A stretch of DNA of 27,450 bases from Phycisphaerales bacterium UBA4658 (lineage in GTDB: Bacteria; Planctomycetota; Phycisphaerae; Phycisphaerales; UBA1924), in contig DHLW01000135.1 of NCBI GenBank assembly GCA_002405485.1, positions 36,241 to 63,690 of the forward strand, in the 5' to 3' direction. The position numbers and the translations under genes were made by a program. The notes under the pieces were generated by a model. It made no database searches and was not told the DNA's origin. It saw only the letters and a list, made by a program, of their open reading frames with translations. Positions 7,523 to 15,251 of the stretch are shown one piece after another (position 1 is the stretch's first letter; the number at the start of each line of letters is the position of its first letter).

Positions 7523-10260
7523 TCAGATCGCTGACCATCATCGGGCTCATTCGGCTAGCTGTCGCCTGCTTCTGTGCATTCAGCACGTTCGGCCGCATCG
7601 CGCATGCGCAGTCCCGGGACGCGAGTGACGCCAGCATCATGGTGGAAGCACCCGCCGAGGTGTTCGTTGGCGAGGTGCACCAGCTTCGAGTGGTCCTGCG
7701 CGGCACGACGGCGACCACCCCGCCAACCATGCCGGAGATTCCGAACGCGTCGATCGAGTATCGCGGTGTCAGCACCTCCACGGGGATGACCATCATCATC
7801 AACGGGCAGGTGCAGTCCTCCGGCGGCGAAGTCGGTCACATGTACGCGCTCATGGCCCGGCGGCCCGGAGAGATCGTGGTCCCGTCGATGACGATCGACA
7901 TCGGCGGCAGAACGCTCCGCTCTAGCCCCGTGACCATCAAGGTGCGTGAGGTCCCCAAGGCGCCTGACTTCACGCTCACGGTCAAAGGCCCGGAAGGGCC
8001 GGTCTATGTGGGTCAACCGGTGCCGATCCTGATGGAGTGGCGCCTTGGGCGCAACGTGAGTGCACCCGCCGCAACACTGCCGATTTCCGGCTCGGCGCAT
8101 GAGGTCTATCCGGACTCGCGCATCGCTACTGCGCCATCATCGACGCAAGCTCAAATGATGGTCGACGGCGACCGGACGGCGGTGCTCTTTTCCTCGGGCG
8201 TCATCACTGCCGAGCGGATCATCATTCCAACCGAACCGGGCGTGATCACCGTCGGCCCGGCCCGAGTGGATTTCGGCGCCGCGGCCGGCCAGCGTGCTCC
8301 GAACATCATGGATCTTCCGGGATCCGACCGCACCGTGTACGAGCGGCTCTTCTGCGAGGCCCAGCCGCTGCGCATCTCCGTCATCGATCTTCCCGTTGAG
8401 GGCCGCCCGCAGCAGTTCTCCGGTCTTGTCGGCTCGTACTCGATCTCCACATCCGCGGACGTCACGTCGCTGAGCGTCGGCGATCCGATCACGCTCACGG
8501 TCACAGTCACAGGCCCCGCACCGCTCTCGCGCGTGCCTGCGCTCGACCTTGCCCGCCAGATGTCGGGCGCTGCGGAGTTCCGCATTCCACGCGAGCCCGT
8601 CCTGCCACAGATCACCGGCGCCTCCGCCACGTTCAAGCTCGTCATTCGTCCGCGTTCTGCCGCTGTCACCCAGGTCGGGCCGGTCTCCCTCAGCTCCTTC
8701 GACCCCATCTCCCGATCGTACAGGATCGCTCAGTCAGCGCCGATCAAGCTGACCGTCGCCCCGTCGCAGTCGGTCGCCCTCCCGGGCGATGACACGTTGT
8801 CCGCTGGCGCACGTCAGACCACGCCCGATGCCGATGAGACCGAACGGAAGTCCGGCGTCATCATGCACCCGCCGCGTCCTGGATTGGGTGATCTTTCGTT
8901 CTCCAAGGAGGATCCGTCTACGCGGTGGGTGCTGGCCGGTGTGCTTGCGGGCCCGCCCCTGATGTTCGTCGCGCTTGAATGTCTACGACTCGTGCAGTGG
9001 GGGGCCCGGCGGGATCCGGCGAAGCGTCGCCGAAAGCGGGCGCTGAGCGCCCTGCGTCGCGAACTTCGAGCCTCCACGTGCCCTTCTCGGGCGCTCACGC
9101 ACTTCGTTGCGGACTGGTTCGATGCCCCGCGAGAGTCCTTGACTGCACGCGAGGCCGTCGCACTGCTGCACTCCTGCGATCATCCGTCCGTACCCGCGCT
9201 GGCCGACGCGCTCCTGAATGCCGACGAACCGCGCTTCGCGCCGGCCGCTCAGAGCGCACTGAGTCCCTCGAGCGCCAGGATACTCGAGATCGCATCGGGC
9301 TTTGCTCGCAGTCATCACGCTCGCCATGTCAGTGGAGCAGGCATGAGAGGGCGCGTGCTCGTCGGAGGACTGCTGATCGCGGGCCTTCTCTCAGTGATGC
9401 CCGCCGCACGTGCTCAGGCAGTCATGCCGATCGGTTCGGACTGGGAGACTCTCGCACGAGAGTTGGACGCCGCGCTCCAAGCTGCCGAAACAGGTCGCGC
9501 CGTCTCAAACGACGCGATAAGATCGCTAGGAGACCGTTTCGAGGCAGCCGCTTCCTCGTCGACAACTGCGCGACTTCGTGCCGCGGCGTTCTACAACGCC
9601 GGGATCGCTCATCATCGCGTCGGAGACCTCGCAGCGGCGATGCTCAACTTCCGCCGCGCAGACCTCATCGCTCCTGCGCTGCCGGGGCTCGCCGAGCGGC
9701 TGAGTGCGACACGAGCTCAGGTCCTTGGCGACGCCAGTGCAACGACCAGTCGGACGCCGCACCAGCGCACATCCGTTCCGTGGACGCGGCATGCGGAGGC
9801 GGTCCTTGTATCTCTGCCGGAGGGAGCCCTCACCGTCGTGGCGTGCGCCGCCTGGGCGTCGCTCTGGTTGGCGGGTTGCCTCCGATTGCTCACGTCTCGC
9901 ATCCGAGTGGGAATGGTCGTGATCGTGCTCGGCGTGCTTTGCGTGCTCACAAGTGCGATCATCGCTCATCGCTGGTATCGCGAGCATGCCGCACACTTCC
10001 ACGCGGTGCTCATCGTGGAGACCACGCCGCGCGATCATCCCGATGAACTGATCGGCCAGCCCTCGGGTTCCGCGCTGCGAGCCGGACACGAAGTGCGGAT
10101 TGTGACCAGCACGGTCGGCGGCGATGGCCGAGTGTGGTGTGAGATTCGGTCAGATGGTCGCTCGGATGAACCGGGCGAGCGCGCGTGGTGGCTTCCACAT
10201 GACGCCCTTCGCCGGATCGCCGACACGACGCCACGCCGAGTCACACCTGCAGGAAGCTGA
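7519..10260 (+). CDS. BatD-BatE fusion protein (oxygen-tolerance family)
   Basis: A 913-residue protein. The GTG at 7519 overlaps the batC stop and yields a clear signal peptide ending HAQS near residue 31; upstream in-frame starts lie inside batC. Residues 35-450 are BatD-like: extracytoplasmic beta-sandwich domains with VFVGEVHQLRVVLRG, IEYRGVSTSTG and VGQPVPILMEWRLG. A membrane helix follows at about 468-492, then a cytoplasmic helical region to about 605. Residue 609 is a methionine followed by a second signal-like segment ending ARAQA. After it come TPR-like helices (about 635-735), two membrane helices (about 762-785 and 795-818) and an SH3-like end, which is the BatE layout. BatD and BatE are usually separate genes. 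Confidence 0.8.
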   Translation: MIRSLTIIGLIRLAVACFCAFSTFGRIAHAQSRDASDASIMVEAPAEVFVGEVHQLRVVLRGTTATTPPTMPEIPNASIEYRGVSTSTGMTIIINGQVQSSGGEVGHMYALMARRPGEIVVPSMTIDIGGRTLRSSPVTIKVREVPKAPDFTLTVKGPEGPVYVGQPVPILMEWRLGRNVSAPAATLPISGSAHEVYPDSRIATAPSSTQAQMMVDGDRTAVLFSSGVITAERIIIPTEPGVITVGPARVDFGAAAGQRAPNIMDLPGSDRTVYERLFCEAQPLRISVIDLPVEGRPQQFSGLVGSYSISTSADVTSLSVGDPITLTVTVTGPAPLSRVPALDLARQMSGAAEFRIPREPVLPQITGASATFKLVIRPRSAAVTQVGPVSLSSFDPISRSYRIAQSAPIKLTVAPSQSVALPGDDTLSAGARQTTPDADETERKSGVIMHPPRPGLGDLSFSKEDPSTRWVLAGVLAGPPLMFVALECLRLVQWGARRDPAKRRRKRALSALRRELRASTCPSRALTHFVADWFDAPRESLTAREAVALLHSCDHPSVPALADALLNADEPRFAPAAQSALSPSSARILEIASGFARSHHARHVSGAGMRGRVLVGGLLIAGLLSVMPAARAQAVMPIGSDWETLARELDAALQAAETGRAVSNDAIRSLGDRFEAAASSSTTARLRAAAFYNAGIAHHRVGDLAAAMLNFRRADLIAPALPGLAERLSATRAQVLGDASATTSRTPHQRTSVPWTRHAEAVLVSLPEGALTVVACAAWASLWLAGCLRLLTSRIRVGMVVIVLGVLCVLTSAIIAHRWYREHAAHFHAVLIVETTPRDHPDELIGQPSGSALRAGHEVRIVTSTVGGDGRVWCEIRSDGRSDEPGERAWWLPHDALRRIADTTPRRVTPAGS
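9334..9345 (+). promoter_or_regulatory. Candidate internal ribosome binding site and start for a BatE-like product
   Basis: GGAG (9334-9337) lies five bases before an in-frame ATG (9343-9345), exactly where a second signal-peptide-like segment (MRGRVLVGGLLIAGLLSVM) begins. Translation from here would give a 305-residue BatE-like protein (9343-10260). The ATG is also part of an out-of-frame ATGA, the junction type seen at other boundaries in this operon. Whether it is used cannot be told from sequence alone. Confidence 0.4.
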
Positions 10261-10723
10261 GGTGCAGCTCCGCGTGCCGAAGCTGGTACGCGCGCCACTC
10301 ATCGGGGGTCAACGGTCCGAAGAACGGATGCGGAGCCGTTGGCCGAGCTCCCGGGGCCGACACCCGCTCGAGCTGCTTTCGCAACTGCATCATGCCATCC
10401 TCGAAGGTCACGCTGCTATCCCACACCTTGGCGTCGACGTTTCGGCTGAGCTTGAACCCGGGCACAAACGGTCGAGAGAGCACGCGGTGCTTCACGAGCG
10501 GCCCGAGCACGCGAATCCACAGCGGAGCCCTCGTCGGGAAGCCCTCGAACGATGAGCGCATGCCCAGCGCGACGTGTGCGAGAATCGCACCGGGCGTGTG
10601 ATTGCCCAGTGCCACAAGCGCACCCTTCGCGTGCGCGGCCTCGATCGCGTCCAGTTCTCGCCGCAGATCTTCAAAGGTGGCGTAGGAGACCAACCGCCGC
10701 CGGCATCTTCGTGTGTTCACCAT
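10241..10723 (-). CDS. DUF1569 (DinB-like) protein
   Basis: A 160-residue soluble protein starting MVNTRRCRRRL, which matches the usual start of DUF1569 proteins. It contains the helix ATFEDLRRELDAI, the motif LGNHTPGAILAHVALGM (about residues 39-55) and the C-terminal HPFFGPLTPDEW then LRHAELHLSFL. The spaced histidines are what is expected of a DinB/YfiT four-helix bundle that binds a metal. The function of the family is unknown; some DinB relatives are thiol transferases. It starts 12 bases after the stop of the HNH gene with AGAGG before it, so it is the third gene of that unit. It overlaps the 3' end of the batDE gene by 20 bases, tail to tail. Confidence 0.8.
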   Translation of the reverse strand: MVNTRRCRRRLVSYATFEDLRRELDAIEAAHAKGALVALGNHTPGAILAHVALGMRSSFEGFPTRAPLWIRVLGPLVKHRVLSRPFVPGFKLSRNVDAKVWDSSVTFEDGMMQLRKQLERVSAPGARPTAPHPFFGPLTPDEWRAYQLRHAELHLSFLQV

Positions 10724-10735
10724 GCGCCTCTGACC

Positions 10736-11533
10736 TCAGTCTGGAAACGCGAGCTTCTTCGCAAGAGCGAGATCGGAGCCGAGCAGCACGCGATACGCCC
10801 GGGCGCACGATGCGTGTGGCGCGTGGTCCTTGCATGCCTCGTCGACCATGGCTCTGGCTTCCGGGAAGTTTGCGGTGAACGCGAGATACATCGATCGGAT
10901 GATCAGCAGCCGCTCTTTGCGCAGCTTGTTCCTGCGTTCCAGCCCGAAGAAGGCGATGATCGCCCGTCCCCTGGCGTTCGCGCTCACCGGCGTCGGCACG
11001 ACGCCCACGAAGGTGAACAGCGACTCCGGGTCCTCCGCTTGCGCGCCGATCGGATACGCAAGGTACGGTTTCTCGGCTGCGCACTCTGAAGGGCTGGTTC
11101 CCCGGAGCGTCCGCGTTCGCGCCACGGGAAACGCGTTGTTCTTGTACGTTGAGTTGCACGTCTTGCAACTCGCCAGATAGTTCCGGTAGTCGAACGCAAG
11201 CATGTAGTACCCGAGCTCACTCTCCGAGCCAAGGTTCGCGGGCAGATCGCTCGGCGGTGCGCCCTTGTGCCACGGCTTGACGCTGCTCTTTGGGCGGAAA
11301 TGCTCCACGTCATGCTCGATCGCGGCGTCCTCCAGCTCGCGCTCGCAGTACCCGCACTTGTTCCCCTGAATCTTCATGAACACGTGCTTCACCTCGCCCC
11401 AGTTCTCGCTCACCGCGTCCTTGGAATATGCACCCGCGGCCTTGAGTGCGGCGGTGTTCTTCGCGGCCTTGTTCAGCCACGTCGAGCCGATCTTCTGCCG
11501 AAGATCGGCATCGGATATCGCGTACCGGATCAT
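10736..11533 (-). CDS. HNH endonuclease, TIGR02646/PtuB-like
   Basis: A 265-residue nuclease. The ATG at 11533 overlaps the ATPase stop (ATGA); a longer frame to 11929 only runs into the ATPase gene. The catalytic core has CGYCERE (C60, C63), IEHDVEHFRPK (72-82, H78 as the likely catalytic histidine), FDYRNYLASCKTCN (N118; C123, C126, N127) and YKNNAFP. The paired cysteines form a structural zinc site, and the H-N-N series is the HNH active site. The order CxxCE, EHFRPK, then SCxxCN is typical of TIGR02646 proteins encoded beside AAA ATPases, such as Septu PtuB. It probably cuts DNA or tRNA under control of its partner ATPase. All key residues appear intact. Confidence 0.82.
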   Translation of the reverse strand: MIRYAISDADLRQKIGSTWLNKAAKNTAALKAAGAYSKDAVSENWGEVKHVFMKIQGNKCGYCERELEDAAIEHDVEHFRPKSSVKPWHKGAPPSDLPANLGSESELGYYMLAFDYRNYLASCKTCNSTYKNNAFPVARTRTLRGTSPSECAAEKPYLAYPIGAQAEDPESLFTFVGVVPTPVSANARGRAIIAFFGLERRNKLRKERLLIIRSMYLAFTANFPEARAMVDEACKDHAPHASCARAYRVLLGSDLALAKKLAFPD

Positions 11534-12918
11534 CGCCGAGCCCTCCGGCTCCGCCGCGACGCCGCTTGCACGCCGCCTCGACGGGCTGGCGTGCCGGGCG
11601 ACTTCGATCCTGTCAGCAGCCGCAGATACTCGACCGCCGCCCGGGCGTCCCCCTTGCCAACCTTTTTGGCAAGCTGGGCGAGGGTGCTCTCGGTCTCGGG
11701 ATCGCGCGTGCTCTCCATGTCGAAGTACGGGCTCTCCAGCACCTCGTCGGATGTCTTGCCTCGAAGATCCTCGTTGATCTGCGTCACCAGCACGCCGTCC
11801 TGAGCGTCCTCCATGACGTGGATGTTCGCCGGCGCGAGCGTCCCAGCGATGAGCGGACTGTGCGTGGTCAGGACGAACTGCAGTTTCGGCAATGCCTTGG
11901 CCACCGATCGCACGACCGTCTGCTGCCACTTGGGGTGCAGATGCAGGTCGATCTCGTCCACGAGCACCACCCCGTTCATGCTCGAGAGCTTGGCCGTGCG
12001 TCTGCAGCAGTCATGCAGATGCCCCAGCAGATCGCCGACCCATCCGATGAACGCGCGATATCCGTCCGAGAGCGCGGCGAACGGGACGAGTGCGTCGTCC
12101 TTGGCGTACAGGTACTGACCGTCCTCACGCGAGAACTGGCCCGTAAAGCGGACCTCGCCGGGGAGAATCGCATTGAGCAAACGCTTGACCTCAGCCGCGC
12201 GGCCCCGCGCCGAAGGCAGCCACGAACCCAGCGGACGCAGCGCAACGTGGTCCTCAAAGATCCCCGCGACGCGCGTGTATCTCGGAGCCCGCAGCTTGGA
12301 CCGTGTGCCCTCGTCGATCAGCCCGGTCTCCACGCGCCGAGTCGCGCCGTAGGCGACCATGAACATCGCGGGGCTGTAGTCCCCGTACATGCTGTCGACG
12401 AACGGTGGCGCTGTCGCCGCCTCCGACAGCATCTGCTCCATGTCGCGATCGCGGGCCTGCCTCAACCTCGCATGCTTGAGCGGATTCAGCGGCACACGCT
12501 CAAAGACCATCCGGTCCTGCACTTTGCCCGGAGTGGACTCCAGCCGCGCTAGCAGATCCACCAGCGTCTTTGGCGGCTTTGGCACGTCCGACGGGTGCAG
12601 CACAACCCGGGACTTCACCAGACATTGCACCGGCTCGCGACGTTTCGCGTCCGCTTTGGTCCTTCGAACCAGCCGATACGGCAAAAACCCCGACTGCTCG
12701 GCGAGCACCGGCGCCAGCGTCGAGAGCACCAGGGCCCGCAGCACCGTCGTCTTGCCCTTCCCATTGCCTCCAAGCAGCACGTTCACGTTCGGCAGTTCCG
12801 GCTCTTCCAGCCCGCTCGCCGCTGACGGCGTCCTGCCCGGTCCACCGGGATAGGTCAGGGCCAACTCGGCTTTCCCAAAGCACCGGAGGTTGTACATGTG
12901 GACCGAGTGGATGTACAT
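11530..12918 (-). CDS. AAA/ABC-type ATPase, PtuA-like (Septu-like defence)
   Basis: A 462-residue ATPase. The ATG at 12918 was chosen because a GGGGA element lies about six bases upstream; an in-frame ATG at 12897 has none, and the frame upstream of 12918 only mirrors the neighbouring dioxygenase gene. Motifs in order: an N-terminal strand YNLRCFGKAEL, Walker A GGNGKGKT (50-57), VAYGATRRV (188-196), signature-like FAALSDGYRAF (280-290), Walker B VVLVDEIDLHLHP (317-329) and the H-loop FVLTTHSP (348-355). This is the AAA_21/OLD-like group paired with HNH nucleases in Septu and some retrons. No reverse transcriptase is present, which favours a Septu-like over a retron system. The basic C-terminal tail is probably unstructured. 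Confidence 0.82.
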   Translation of the reverse strand: MYIHSVHMYNLRCFGKAELALTYPGGPGRTPSAASGLEEPELPNVNVLLGGNGKGKTTVLRALVLSTLAPVLAEQSGFLPYRLVRRTKADAKRREPVQCLVKSRVVLHPSDVPKPPKTLVDLLARLESTPGKVQDRMVFERVPLNPLKHARLRQARDRDMEQMLSEAATAPPFVDSMYGDYSPAMFMVAYGATRRVETGLIDEGTRSKLRAPRYTRVAGIFEDHVALRPLGSWLPSARGRAAEVKRLLNAILPGEVRFTGQFSREDGQYLYAKDDALVPFAALSDGYRAFIGWVGDLLGHLHDCCRRTAKLSSMNGVVLVDEIDLHLHPKWQQTVVRSVAKALPKLQFVLTTHSPLIAGTLAPANIHVMEDAQDGVLVTQINEDLRGKTSDEVLESPYFDMESTRDPETESTLAQLAKKVGKGDARAAVEYLRLLTGSKSPGTPARRGGVQAASRRSRRARR

Positions 12919-12963
12919 GTGCGTCCCCGTCTGCGCTTGCCGAGTCGCCCCGCATCCCTTGCG

Positions 12964-12970
12964 TAGAATA
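12964..12970. promoter_or_regulatory. Candidate overlapping -10 elements of a divergent promoter
   Basis: Between the divergent ATPase and dioxygenase genes (69 bases), TAGAAT at 12964-12969 is a good -10 hexamer for the plus strand. The overlapping bases 12965-12970 read TATTCT on the minus strand, another -10-like hexamer. No convincing -35 element was found for either direction, so this is tentative. Confidence 0.3.
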
Positions 12971-12975
12971 CCATG

Positions 12976-12981
12976 AGGAGG
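12976..12981 (+). promoter_or_regulatory. Ribosome binding site AGGAGG of the dioxygenase gene
   Basis: A perfect AGGAGG lies six bases upstream of the ATG at 12988. It rules out the in-frame ATG at 12973, which would place the ribosome site inside the coding sequence. Confidence 0.85.
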
Positions 12982-12987
12982 TTTTCC

Positions 12988-14418
12988 ATGCCCTTCTACC
13001 TCAAGCTCGGCCTGCTCCCCAAGAAGCGTCACGTGCAGTTCCGTCGCCCCGACGGGTGCCTGTACTCCGAAGAGGTCTTCGGCACCGAAGGCTTTGTCGG
13101 CCCCACGACGACCATGTACCACATTCACCCGCCGACCCAGGTCTATGGGTGGAAGCCGCTGTACTCGACCAAGGTGGAGTATGTCGAGCAGGACATCATG
13201 CGCATGCGGCACGTCAAGAGTGCCCCCCTCCCCCCCAAGGGCGACTTTGTCACCGGGCGCGTGGTGCTGTTTGGCAACAGCGATGTCGAGATGGCCGTCT
13301 GCAATCCGGCGGAGCAGATGGCGTATCACTTCAAGAACGGCCAGGGCGACGAGTGTTTGTTCTTCCACTTCGGCTCGGGCCTCTGCCACACCATGCTCGG
13401 CACGATCAAGTTCGGGCCGAAGGACTACGTCGTCATCCCCAAGGGCGTGATCTATCAGATCGTCTGGGACAAGCGTGACGCCGCGAGCGTCAAGCCGGGT
13501 GAGCCGTCGATCGCCGACATGCCCTTCGGCAAGGTGCTCCTGATCGAGACTGCCAACGGCAGCCACATCGGCCCGCCGCCGCGGTATGTGTCGAAGGCCA
13601 CCGGACAGTTCCTCGAGCACGCGCCGTACTGCGAGCGCGATCTCCGCACGCCCGAGTTTCCGCTGACGTGGGACCAGAAGGGCGACTTCCCCGTCCGCAT
13701 CAAGGCCCGCGATCTCGTCCATGAGTACATCTATCACTACCACCCGCTCGACATCGTCGGCTGGGACGGCTGCTACTACCCCTACGCCTTCAACGTCGAC
13801 GACTTCTCCCCGATCACGGGCAAGCTGCACATGCCCCCGCCGATCCATCAGACGTTCGAGGCCCACAACTTCGTCATCTGCTCGTTCTGCCCGCGGCTCT
13901 TGGACTATCACCCGCAGAGCATCAAGGTGCCGTACAACCACTCGAATCTCGACTCTGACGAAGTGCTGTACTACGTCGAGGGTAACTTCGGCTCGCGCAA
14001 GGGCATCGAGGTCGGCTCGCTGACGCTCCACCCACAAGGCATCCCGCACGGCCCGCACCCCGGCACCATCGAGGCCTCGCTCACGGCGACGCACACCCAG
14101 GAACTCGCCGTGATGTGCGACACCTTCCGCCCGCTCTTTCCGACCAAGGCGTCGCTCGAACTCGACGACACCAAGTATCCGGCAAGCTGGCAGGGCGAGC
14201 ACTTCCCGGGCCTTTCCAGCGGCAAGATGCACCTCAACGGCGTGACCGTCCCGCCCATGCACGCCGCGGCGTTCCCCAAAGAAACGCATCCCGTCAACGT
14301 GCTGCGAGTTGATGCGACCACCAAGGAGATCGCCGCGCCCTTGCCTGGCACCAACGGCGCCGGTGCCGCTGCGACAGGAGTTCCCGGCGGCGGCACCGCC
14401 AACGTCTGGGCACCTTGA
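12988..14418 (+). CDS. hmgA: Homogentisate 1,2-dioxygenase family protein
   Basis: A 476-residue cupin-type iron dioxygenase. It begins FYLKLGLLPKKRHVQFRRPD and contains GCYYPYAFNVDDFSPITGK, HMPPPIHQTFE and FVICSFCPR, all typical of bacterial homogentisate dioxygenase-like proteins. Likely iron ligands are H318 and an acidic residue in NHSNLDSDEV (D324 or E325), and H354 in GIPHGPHPG, by comparison with the human H335, E341 and H371. The reaction would open the homogentisate ring to maleylacetoacetate in tyrosine breakdown. Beyond about residue 430 a Gly/Ala-rich tail makes the protein somewhat longer than usual. No other tyrosine-catabolism gene is nearby, so the true substrate is less certain than the family. 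Confidence 0.82.
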   Translation: MPFYLKLGLLPKKRHVQFRRPDGCLYSEEVFGTEGFVGPTTTMYHIHPPTQVYGWKPLYSTKVEYVEQDIMRMRHVKSAPLPPKGDFVTGRVVLFGNSDVEMAVCNPAEQMAYHFKNGQGDECLFFHFGSGLCHTMLGTIKFGPKDYVVIPKGVIYQIVWDKRDAASVKPGEPSIADMPFGKVLLIETANGSHIGPPPRYVSKATGQFLEHAPYCERDLRTPEFPLTWDQKGDFPVRIKARDLVHEYIYHYHPLDIVGWDGCYYPYAFNVDDFSPITGKLHMPPPIHQTFEAHNFVICSFCPRLLDYHPQSIKVPYNHSNLDSDEVLYYVEGNFGSRKGIEVGSLTLHPQGIPHGPHPGTIEASLTATHTQELAVMCDTFRPLFPTKASLELDDTKYPASWQGEHFPGLSSGKMHLNGVTVPPMHAAAFPKETHPVNVLRVDATTKEIAAPLPGTNGAGAAATGVPGGGTANVWAP

Positions 14419-14801
14419 CGCACGTGCGCCTGCACCACGTCGCCATCATCGCTTCGGATTACCCGCGCTCGCGCGACTTCTACACGCGCGTGCTCGGCCT
14501 GCCGATCATCCGCGAGACCTTCCGCGCCGAACGCCAGAGCTGGAAGCTCGATCTCGCCCTCGACGGCGGCGTGCAGATCGAGCTGTTCTCCTTCTTGAAC
14601 CCGCCGCCACGCCCCACGCACCCCGAAGCCGCCGGGCTCCGCCACCTCGCCTTCGCCGTCGCGAGTATCGAAGCCGAGGTCGCTCGCTTACAGACACTCG
14701 GCGTCGCCATCGAGCCCGTTCGCACCGACCCAAACACCGGCAAGCGATACACCTTCTTTGCCGATCCTGACGGCTTGCCGATCGAGTTGTACGAGCACTG
14801 A
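14415..14801 (+). CDS. gloA2: VOC-family metalloprotein, YaeR/GloA2-like
   Basis: A 128-residue single-domain vicinal-oxygen-chelate protein, very like E. coli YaeR in motif order and length: HHVAIIASDYPRSRDFY, then RQSWKLDLAL, IELFSF, PEAAGLRHLAFAV, and the end TFFADPDGLPIELYE. The four expected metal ligands are present: H8, E56, H77 and E124. YaeR-type proteins are glyoxalase I relatives whose substrate is not established. The start is a TTG at 14415 overlapping the dioxygenase stop (TTGA); a GTG at 14424 is the alternative, but the TTG gives the usual length. Coupling to the dioxygenase suggests co-expression. Confidence 0.83.
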   Translation: MTHVRLHHVAIIASDYPRSRDFYTRVLGLPIIRETFRAERQSWKLDLALDGGVQIELFSFLNPPPRPTHPEAAGLRHLAFAVASIEAEVARLQTLGVAIEPVRTDPNTGKRYTFFADPDGLPIELYEH

Positions 14802-14854
14802 CCCGAATCTGCCTTGGTGGCTTTGGCGTCCCGCCTGCGTCCGTCGATCATCCC

Positions 14855-14860
14855 TATTCT
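14855..14860 (+). promoter_or_regulatory. Candidate -10 element for panD (TATTCT)
   Basis: TATTCT lies ten bases before the panD ATG in the 69-base gap after the VOC gene. No ribosome binding site is visible between it and the ATG, so a very short or absent leader is possible. No clear -35 hexamer was found at the right spacing. Confidence 0.3.
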
Positions 14861-14870
14861 TCTGCCCCTC

Positions 14871-15251
14871 ATGCTCCGCCCAGTCCTCCACAGCAAAATC
14901 CACATGGCCCGCTGCACCGCGGCCAAGCCCGACTACATCGGGTCCATCACCATCGACGCCGACCTCCTCGAACGCTGCGGCATGCGCGTGAATGATCAGG
15001 TCACCATCGCCAACTGCCGCAACGGCGAGCGGTTTGAGACCTATATCTTCCGCGGCCAGCGCGGCTCCGGGTGCATCGAGCTCAACGGCGCCGCCGCCCA
15101 CCTCGTTGAACCCGGCGACAAGCTCATCATCATGCACTACGCCTGGATGTCCGACGACGAGTATCGAAACCACCGCCCCAAGGTCCTGATCATGCGCGAC
15201 GACAACTCCATCGAACGCGTCATGCACTACGAGTCCGAACGCGAGTGGTGA
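14871..15251 (+). CDS. panD: Aspartate 1-decarboxylase proenzyme
   Basis: A 126-residue pyruvoyl enzyme that makes beta-alanine and CO2 from L-aspartate for pantothenate and CoA synthesis. The ATG at 14871 gives the standard length and the N-terminal MLRPVLHSKIHMA. K9, the self-cleavage pair G24-S25 in DYIGSITIDADLL, R54, T57 and Y58 in ERFETYIFRGQRGSG all sit at the same positions as in E. coli PanD. Cleavage before S25 would create the pyruvoyl group. The C-terminal part has LNGAAAHLVEPGDKLIIM. A longer in-frame start at 14814 adds unconserved residues. The stop overlaps the GTG start of the next gene. No panB or panC is in the window. Confidence 0.95.
   Translation: MLRPVLHSKIHMARCTAAKPDYIGSITIDADLLERCGMRVNDQVTIANCRNGERFETYIFRGQRGSGCIELNGAAAHLVEPGDKLIIMHYAWMSDDEYRNHRPKVLIMRDDNSIERVMHYESEREW

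Noticed and set aside
10736..12918. Retron system, because ATPase-HNH pairs occur as retron effectors.
   Set aside because: No reverse transcriptase gene or msr/msd-like inverted-repeat region is present in the neighbourhood; both flanks are fully coding for other functions.
12919..14289. Long minus-strand reading frame in line with the ATPase gene, which would make a 919-residue protein.
   Set aside because: It runs antisense through the dioxygenase gene, encodes a Val/Asp/Arg-rich low-information sequence, and stops resembling any ATPase beyond 12918. It is an open frame caused by high GC.
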